This document shows, in pieces, positions 59,490 through 64,000 of a DNA stretch of 64,000 bases. The DNA is from Streptomyces sp. Act143 (lineage in GTDB: Bacteria; Actinomycetota; Actinomycetes; Streptomycetales; Streptomycetaceae), in NCBI RefSeq assembly GCF_003143935.1, contig NZ_QFRX01000001.1, positions 3,803,491 through 3,867,490 of the forward strand. Direction: 5' to 3'. Within the stretch, counting starts at the first letter, position 1, and each line of letters starts with the position of its first letter. A program made the translations under genes and the position numbers. Under the pieces are notes generated by a model. It had not been told where the DNA came from. It ran no database searches and worked only from the letters and a program-made list of their open reading frames with translations.

Positions 59490-59755
59490 GTGGTTCGCCG
59501 GTCCTGGTGGGTGTGCTGGTTGGCTGTCCGCCGTGCGAGCAGGGCGGTGATCGCGGGGTGAGCGGGGCGCGTGCAGCCGACGCTACGCCGCCGAACGGAT
59601 CGGAAGCAGGGCTTCCGCTTCTTCCCTCGGGGCGCTCGCGGCACTCGCGACACGTACGTCCCTCGCCCCACGAACGTACGCCATGCCACGGGCGTGCCCC
59701 TGTTCCCCCGTACGGACCACAGGCTCCCCCTGGCCCCGCCCGATGGCGGAAGCTG

Positions 59756-60133
59756 TCAGGTGTGACCTTCCGCGCGTTCGCCGCCGTCCCACCGCGCCCG
59801 CTTCATGTCCAGGCGTGGCACGTGGCCCTCGGCGGCCCTGCTCGCCGCCTTCAGAGGCGTGCCCTCGTCGCGGTAGTGACCGAGGGCCCGCAGCTCGTGG
59901 CCGGGCAGCAGCACGCCGTCCGAGCGGACGACACGCCACCACGGGACCGCGCTTCCGTAGAGGGCCATCACACGGCCGACCTGACGCGGGCCGCCCTCCT
60001 CCAGCCACTCCGCGACATCGCCGTACGTCATGACGCGGCCGGGCGGGATCAGTTCGGCGACCTCCAGGACCCGCTCGGCGTACTCCGGCAGCGCGTCCGG
60101 CGGGACGTCCTGCGGCAGGCTCTCGTCACTCAT
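59756..60133 (-). CDS. Alkyltransferase-like protein (ATL, MGMT-related)
   Basis: 125 residues. Related to the C-terminal domain of O6-alkylguanine-DNA alkyltransferase: IPPGRVMTYGDVAEWL, RQVGRVMALYGSAVPWWRVVRSDG and LLPGHELRALGHYRDEG. The active-site motif PCHR is replaced by PWWR, with no Cys in the pocket. Such ATL proteins bind and flip alkylated guanine and hand it to nucleotide excision repair. The open frame runs on for 1000 codons, but only as the shadow of the opposite gene. ATG 60133 is 7 nt from a damage-type promoter. Confidence 0.9.
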   Translation of the reverse strand: MSDESLPQDVPPDALPEYAERVLEVAELIPPGRVMTYGDVAEWLEEGGPRQVGRVMALYGSAVPWWRVVRSDGVLLPGHELRALGHYRDEGTPLKAASRAAEGHVPRLDMKRARWDGGERAEGHT

Positions 60134-60140
60134 CCGCCCC

Positions 60141-60163
60141 ATCCTGCCCCACCCCACCGACAA
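60141..60163 (-). promoter_or_regulatory. DNA-damage (PafBC-type) promoter of the alkyltransferase-like gene
   Basis: Minus strand: TTGTCGGTG, 8 nt, CAGGAT. The -35-side block matches TTGTCRGTG perfectly, and the -10 has one mismatch to TANNNT. It ends 7 nt before the ATG, the same geometry as at adnB. Confidence 0.7.
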
Positions 60164-60319
60164 TGCGACGCGCTCAGCACCGCGAGTGACCCTCGCCCTG
60201 GAGCGGCGCTTCCGGCAGACTGTGCGCCCCCGCGTTTGCACCCTGATGCCCCCGTGTGTCGGTGGAGCATGCCACCATCGTGCGGGCGGTGACCGGTGAT
60301 ACGAGATCAAGAAGAGACG

Positions 60320-63043
60320 ATGAAGCAACAGGGCGTGCACCCGGAGGACGCGGAGAGCACCTCTGACGCTTCGTCGCGCCCGGATACCAGTGAGGTGGCC
60401 GAGACGTCCGCGACCGGCGCCGAATTCGACGACGAGGTCCACACCGACGAGGTCGAGGGCGACGAACCCCTGCTCCCCGCGCGCGTGCACCGACCGTCGG
60501 ACCTCATGCGGCTCCTGGTGGGCGTGCTCGCGGTCGTCGTGCTGCTGGCGATCGCCGCCTTCGCGCACGGCACGACCTCGGGCCTCGAACAGGACATCAA
60601 CAAGGGCACCGGACAGGCACCCGACCTGCTCATCAAGATCGCCGGGCTGGCCTCCAGCATCGCGATCCTGCTGGTGCCCGTCGCCTTCGCGATCGAGCGG
60701 CTGATCAAACGCGACGGACTGCGCATCGCGGACGGCGTCCTCGCGGCCGTCCTCGCGCACGGTGTGACACTCGCCACCGACCTCTGGGTCGCCAAGGCCG
60801 CCCCCGACTCGATCCAGGAGGCGCTCACCCAGCCCTCCCCCGGCGACATCCACGCCCTCACCGACCCGGTGCACGGCTACCTCGCGCCGGTCATCGCGTA
60901 CATGACCGCGGTCGGCATGTCGCGCCGCCCGCGCTGGCGCGCGGTGCTGTGGATCGTGCTGATGCTCGACGCCTTCTCGATGCTCGTCACCGGCTACACG
61001 ACGCCGTTCTCGATCATCCTGACGGTACTGATCGGCTGGACCGTCGCCTACGGCACGCTGTACGCGGTCGGCTCGCCCAATGTCCGGCCCACCGGGCGCA
61101 CGCTGATGGCGGGCCTGCGGCACGTCGGCTTCCACCCGGTCAGCGCGGCCCGCGAGGAGACCGTGGAGACGCCCGAGACCGGCGACCGCGGCCGGCGCTA
61201 CTTCGTCACCCTGGAGGACGGCCCGCCCCTGGACGTCACGGTGGTCGACCGTGAACAGCAGGCCCAGGGCTTCTTCTACCGCGCGTGGCGCAATCTGACC
61301 CTGCGCGGCTTCGCCACCCGCAGCAGCCTGCCGTCCCTGCGCCAGGCCCTGGAGCAGGAGGCCCTGCTCGCCTACGCGGCCATCGCGGCCGGCGCCAACG
61401 CGCCCAAGCTGATCGCGACCTCCGAACTCGGCCCCGACGCCGTGATGCTCGTCTACGAGCACACCGGCGGGCGCACCCTGGACTCGCTGGCGGACGACGA
61501 GATCACCGATGACCTGCTGCGCGACACCTGGCACCAGGTGCGCGCACTCCAGTCGCGGCGCATCGCGCACCGCAGGCTGGTGGGTGACGCGATTCTGGTG
61601 GATCGTTCCGGCACGGTGATCCTCACCGATCTTCGGGTCGGCGAGATCGCCGCCGGAGACCTGCTGCTGCGCATGGACATCTCCCAGCTGCTGGTGACGC
61701 TCGGCCTGCGGGTGGGCGCCGAGCGCGCGGTGGCGGCGGCGGTGAGCGTGCTCGGTCCCGACGCCGTCGCCGACTGCCTGCCGATGCTTCAGCCCATCGC
61801 GCTGAGTCGCTCCACGCGCGCGACGCTGCGCGCGCTGGCCCGGGAACGCGCCCAGCGCGAGCGCGACGCGATCCTGGAGGCCTCCCGGCAGGCCAAGCAG
61901 GCCAGGCTCGAGGAGGCGCACGACGACGCCCGGCCGGTCGTCGACAAGCCCGACAAGCCCGACAAGAAGGCCGTACGCGCGGAGGCGCGGGCCGAGAAGC
62001 GGGCCATCGACGAGGCCGTGGAGGAGGCGCGCGAGGACGACCTGCTCACGCTGATCCGCCACGAGGTACTGCTGATCCGGCCGCAGGCGCCCGTCGAACC
62101 GGCCCGCCTGGAGCGGGTTCGCCCGCGCACCCTCATCAGCTTCATCGCCGGTGCCATCGGCGCGTACTTCCTGCTGACGCAGCTCACCCACATCGAGTTC
62201 GGCCCGCTCATCCAGAACGCCGAGTGGGGCTGGGTGGCCGCGGCCGTGCTGTTCTCCGCGGCGAGCTACTTCGCGGCGGCGATGTCCCTGCTGGGGTTCG
62301 TGCCGGAGCGGGTGCCGTTCATGCGGACCGTGGGGGCGCAGGTCGCCGGGTCGTTCGTGAAGATCGTCGCGCCGGCCGCGGTGGGCGGCGTCGCCCTCAA
62401 CACGCGGTTCCTGCAACGCCAGGGGGTGCGGCCGGGGCTCGCGGTGGCCAGTGTCGGCGCCTCGCAGCTGTTCGGGCTCGGCTGCCACATCCTGATGCTG
62501 CTGTCCTTCGGCTACCTGACCGGCACCGAGAAGACCCCGTCGCTGTCGCCGTCCCGGACGGTCATCGCGGGCCTGCTGACGGTGGCGGTGCTCGTGCTGG
62601 TCGTCACCTCGGTGCCGTTCCTGCGGAAGTTCGTGGTCACGCGCGTGCGGTCGCTGTTCGCGGGCGTCATCCCGCGCATGCTCGACGTGCTGCAGCGGCC
62701 GCAGAAGCTCCTCACGGGCATCGGCGGCATGCTTCTGCTGACCGCCTGTTTCGTGATGTGCCTGGACGCCTCGATCCGCGCCTTCGGCACCGAGGGGTCC
62801 TCGATCAGCATCGCCAGCGTCGCCGTCGTCTTCCTCGCCGGCAACGCGCTCGGTTCGGCGGCTCCGACGCCGGGCGGCGTGGGCGCGGTGGAAGCAACCC
62901 TGACGGTCGGTCTGATCGCCGTGGGCCTGCCCAGCGAGGTCGCGGCGCCCGCGGTGCTGCTCTACCGGTTGCTGACGCTGTGGCTGCCCGTGCTGCCGGG
63001 GTGGCTGGCGTTCAACCACCTGACCCGCAAGGGAGCGCTGTAG
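60320..63043 (+). CDS. MprF/AglD-like membrane protein with degenerate kinase-like domain
   Basis: 907 residues. An acidic N-terminus (1-55) precedes about six transmembrane helices (60-260). Next is a cytoplasmic domain (about 280-570) resembling aminoglycoside-phosphotransferase/RIO kinases: a VYEHTGGRTLDSL hinge and RRIAHRRLVGDAILVDRSGT, with HRRLVGDA for HxDxxxxN and TDLRVGE for DFG, so catalysis is doubtful. A Lys/Glu coiled region (AEARAEKRAIDEAVEEARED) leads to a C-terminal flippase-like LPG-synthase membrane domain (about 620-900: APTPGGVGAVEATLTVGLI). Lipid synthesis or flipping is likely. ATG 60320 chosen; an earlier ATG 8 codons up is possible. Confidence 0.82.
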   Translation: MKQQGVHPEDAESTSDASSRPDTSEVAETSATGAEFDDEVHTDEVEGDEPLLPARVHRPSDLMRLLVGVLAVVVLLAIAAFAHGTTSGLEQDINKGTGQAPDLLIKIAGLASSIAILLVPVAFAIERLIKRDGLRIADGVLAAVLAHGVTLATDLWVAKAAPDSIQEALTQPSPGDIHALTDPVHGYLAPVIAYMTAVGMSRRPRWRAVLWIVLMLDAFSMLVTGYTTPFSIILTVLIGWTVAYGTLYAVGSPNVRPTGRTLMAGLRHVGFHPVSAAREETVETPETGDRGRRYFVTLEDGPPLDVTVVDREQQAQGFFYRAWRNLTLRGFATRSSLPSLRQALEQEALLAYAAIAAGANAPKLIATSELGPDAVMLVYEHTGGRTLDSLADDEITDDLLRDTWHQVRALQSRRIAHRRLVGDAILVDRSGTVILTDLRVGEIAAGDLLLRMDISQLLVTLGLRVGAERAVAAAVSVLGPDAVADCLPMLQPIALSRSTRATLRALARERAQRERDAILEASRQAKQARLEEAHDDARPVVDKPDKPDKKAVRAEARAEKRAIDEAVEEAREDDLLTLIRHEVLLIRPQAPVEPARLERVRPRTLISFIAGAIGAYFLLTQLTHIEFGPLIQNAEWGWVAAAVLFSAASYFAAAMSLLGFVPERVPFMRTVGAQVAGSFVKIVAPAAVGGVALNTRFLQRQGVRPGLAVASVGASQLFGLGCHILMLLSFGYLTGTEKTPSLSPSRTVIAGLLTVAVLVLVVTSVPFLRKFVVTRVRSLFAGVIPRMLDVLQRPQKLLTGIGGMLLLTACFVMCLDASIRAFGTEGSSISIASVAVVFLAGNALGSAAPTPGGVGAVEATLTVGLIAVGLPSEVAAPAVLLYRLLTLWLPVLPGWLAFNHLTRKGAL

Positions 63044-63117
63044 GTAGGCGCGCGAGGCGCAGGTCCGCCACGCGCGCGTGCCGGTCGCACGACGTACGCG
63101 CGCATGCCTCGGCTCAC

Positions 63118-63257
63118 AGGTGCGCGCATCCTTCATACGGCCCGCCTGGGCCCTCAAGTGCACGCACCCTCGTACGGCCCGCCTGGGCCCTCAAGTGCAC
63201 GCACCCTCGTACGGCCCGCCTGGGCCCTCAAGTGCGCCCATCCCTCGTACGGCCCGT
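63118..63257. repeat. 37-bp tandem repeat
   Basis: ACGGCCCGCCTGGGCCCTCA recurs at 63137, 63174 and 63211, and its start again at 63249 (periods 37, 37, 38). Each unit contains GGCCC-GCCT-GGGCC, a 5-bp hairpin with a tetraloop, and TGCACGCACCCTCGT. The three central copies are almost identical, so the array is young. It fills most of the gap between the MprF-like gene and the lipoprotein gene. Confidence 0.85.
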
Positions 63258-63297
63258 GCCCCGAGCGGGCGGACCTGCCCGACCGCAGGATGGGTGC

Positions 63298-64000
63298 ATG
63301 CCGAACCCTCCTCGCCTGCGCGCCGCTGCCCTGACCGCCTCCGCCGTCCTGCTGTCCACCGTGCTGACGGGCTGCGGCGACGACTCCCAGGACCAGGATC
63401 TGACGGCACAGAAGCTGAGCTGGAAGGACTGCCCGGCCCCGTCCACGGCCGAGGGCGGCGGTGACGCCCCGTCACCTCTGCCCAACGGCGACGAATGGCA
63501 GTGCGCCACCCTCAAGGCACCCCGCGACTGGGACGAACCCAAGGGCGACACGATCGACCTGGCCCTGATCCGGGCCGAGGCCAGCGGCGCCGAGAGCAAC
63601 CGGATCGGCTCCCTGATCTTCAACTTCGGCGGCCCCGGCGGGTCCGGCGTCACCACGCTGCCCGCCTTCGGCGAGGACTACGCGAAACTGCGCACCCGCT
63701 ACGACCTGGTGAGCTTCGACCCACGCGGGGTGGGCCGCAGCGCCCCCGTGGAGTGCCTCGACGACCTCCAGCTCGACGCCTACTTCCAGCAGGACGCCAC
63801 ACCTGACGACGCGACCGAGCGCACCAAGCTGCTGGACAACACCAAGGAGTTCAACGCGGCCTGCGAGGACAACTCCAAGAAGGTCCTGCCTCATGTGCGC
63901 ACCACGGACGCCGCCCGCGACATGGACCTGATGCGCCAGGTCCTCGGCGACGACCGGCTGCACTACTTCGGCATCTCGTACGGCACCGAACTCGGCGGTG
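63298..64000 (+). CDS. Secreted lipoprotein peptidase, alpha/beta hydrolase (TAP family), 5' part
   Basis: The frame is open from ATG 63298 to the window end (234 residues seen). The signal peptide ends in a lipobox LSTVLTGC (Cys about 26). The hydrolase core shows the oxyanion loop FNFGGPGGSGVT, SFDPRGVGRSAPVEC and the nucleophile elbow FGISYGTELGG. This is the tripeptidyl-aminopeptidase/proline-iminopeptidase-like (S33) branch common as several paralogues in Streptomyces. AGGATGG precedes the start. The Asp and His of the triad lie beyond the window. Confidence 0.9.
   Translation, partial: MPNPPRLRAAALTASAVLLSTVLTGCGDDSQDQDLTAQKLSWKDCPAPSTAEGGGDAPSPLPNGDEWQCATLKAPRDWDEPKGDTIDLALIRAEASGAESNRIGSLIFNFGGPGGSGVTTLPAFGEDYAKLRTRYDLVSFDPRGVGRSAPVECLDDLQLDAYFQQDATPDDATERTKLLDNTKEFNAACEDNSKKVLPHVRTTDAARDMDLMRQVLGDDRLHYFGISYGTELGG

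Noticed and set aside
59490..59755. Operator pair ACGTACG/ACGTACG before adnA
   Set aside because: Two self-complementary 7-mers about 17 bp apart were noted, but such CGTACG strings are common in this genome's coding sequence (many cgtacg codon pairs), so I give them no weight.
59756..63163. 1135-codon minus-strand frame
   Set aside because: Only the last 125 codons (the alkyltransferase-like gene) are real. The rest is antisense to the MprF-like gene and has non-protein-like His/Arg/Gln composition.

Overview
The window is a 64 kb piece of a Streptomyces chromosome. The DNA is very GC-rich, with G/C at almost every third codon position, frequent GTG starts and ATGA stop/start overlaps. The gene content is that of the conserved core of the genus: a sigR-rsrA pair, wblC, an nrdA-nrdB pair behind a cobalamin riboswitch, an epi-isozizaene synthase/CYP170 pair, mycoredoxin and AdnA/AdnB-type helicase-nucleases. 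From memory, gene order follows the S. coelicolor region around SCO5228 down to about SCO5180. There is no phage, IS element, CRISPR array or large island. Both ends of the window cut genes.

Layout. 1-7.5 kb: the 3' end of a sodium:solute symporter, a GNAT acetyltransferase, two NrdR boxes, a B12 riboswitch, nrdA and nrdB, an inverted secreted-protein gene plus a tiny membrane ORF, and a DJ-1/AraC regulator that is probably nrdS. 7.5-10 kb: the albaflavenone pair (P450 and terpene synthase). 10.2-17.5 kb, all minus strand: peptide deformylase, a TPR protein, two linked HD-domain membrane proteins, rsrA-sigR, an alpha/beta hydrolase and a SRAP protein. 17.6-27 kb, mostly plus: an M50-like protease, aroA-rsgA, an SMR exporter facing a TetR gene, hisN, a CBS protein, a Fur-family regulator and a three-gene ABC importer. 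27-30 kb: two identical initiator tRNA genes flanking a 53-bp minisatellite and a Sel1-repeat gene. 30-38.7 kb: a UPF0182 membrane protein, a PPA1309-family protein, a PDZ-Lon protease, moaE, an SDR, a zincin and a NUDIX protein. 38.8-42 kb: three AIM24-family genes, the first fused to TerD. 42-47.3 kb: a YgjP-like protease, a ThiF-like/ABC1-kinase pair, a zinc-ribbon protein, and wblC with its 0.6 kb attenuator leader. 47.3-64 kb: uvrD2, mrx, nudC, an M20 peptidase, adnB, adnA, an alkyltransferase-like gene, an MprF/AglD-like membrane protein and the start of a secreted lipoprotein peptidase.

How it works together. Three stress circuits can be read directly. (1) Thiol stress: sigR has a perfect GGGAAT-N18-GTT promoter (sigRp2) with the sigma-R' extension behind it, and mrx carries the same promoter 33 kb away. 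(2) Translation inhibition: wblC has an AT-rich WhiB7-type promoter, a long upstream ORF with a strong ribosome site, and a terminator hairpin just after its stop codon. (3) DNA damage: adnB and the alkyltransferase-like gene each have a TTGTCRGTG-N8-TANNNT-like promoter ending 7 nt before the start codon. dNTP supply is under double control by NrdR boxes and the B12 riboswitch. The least explained parts are the TerD-AIM24 cluster, the insertion inside nrdABS, the minisatellites and an intergenic repeat present three times.
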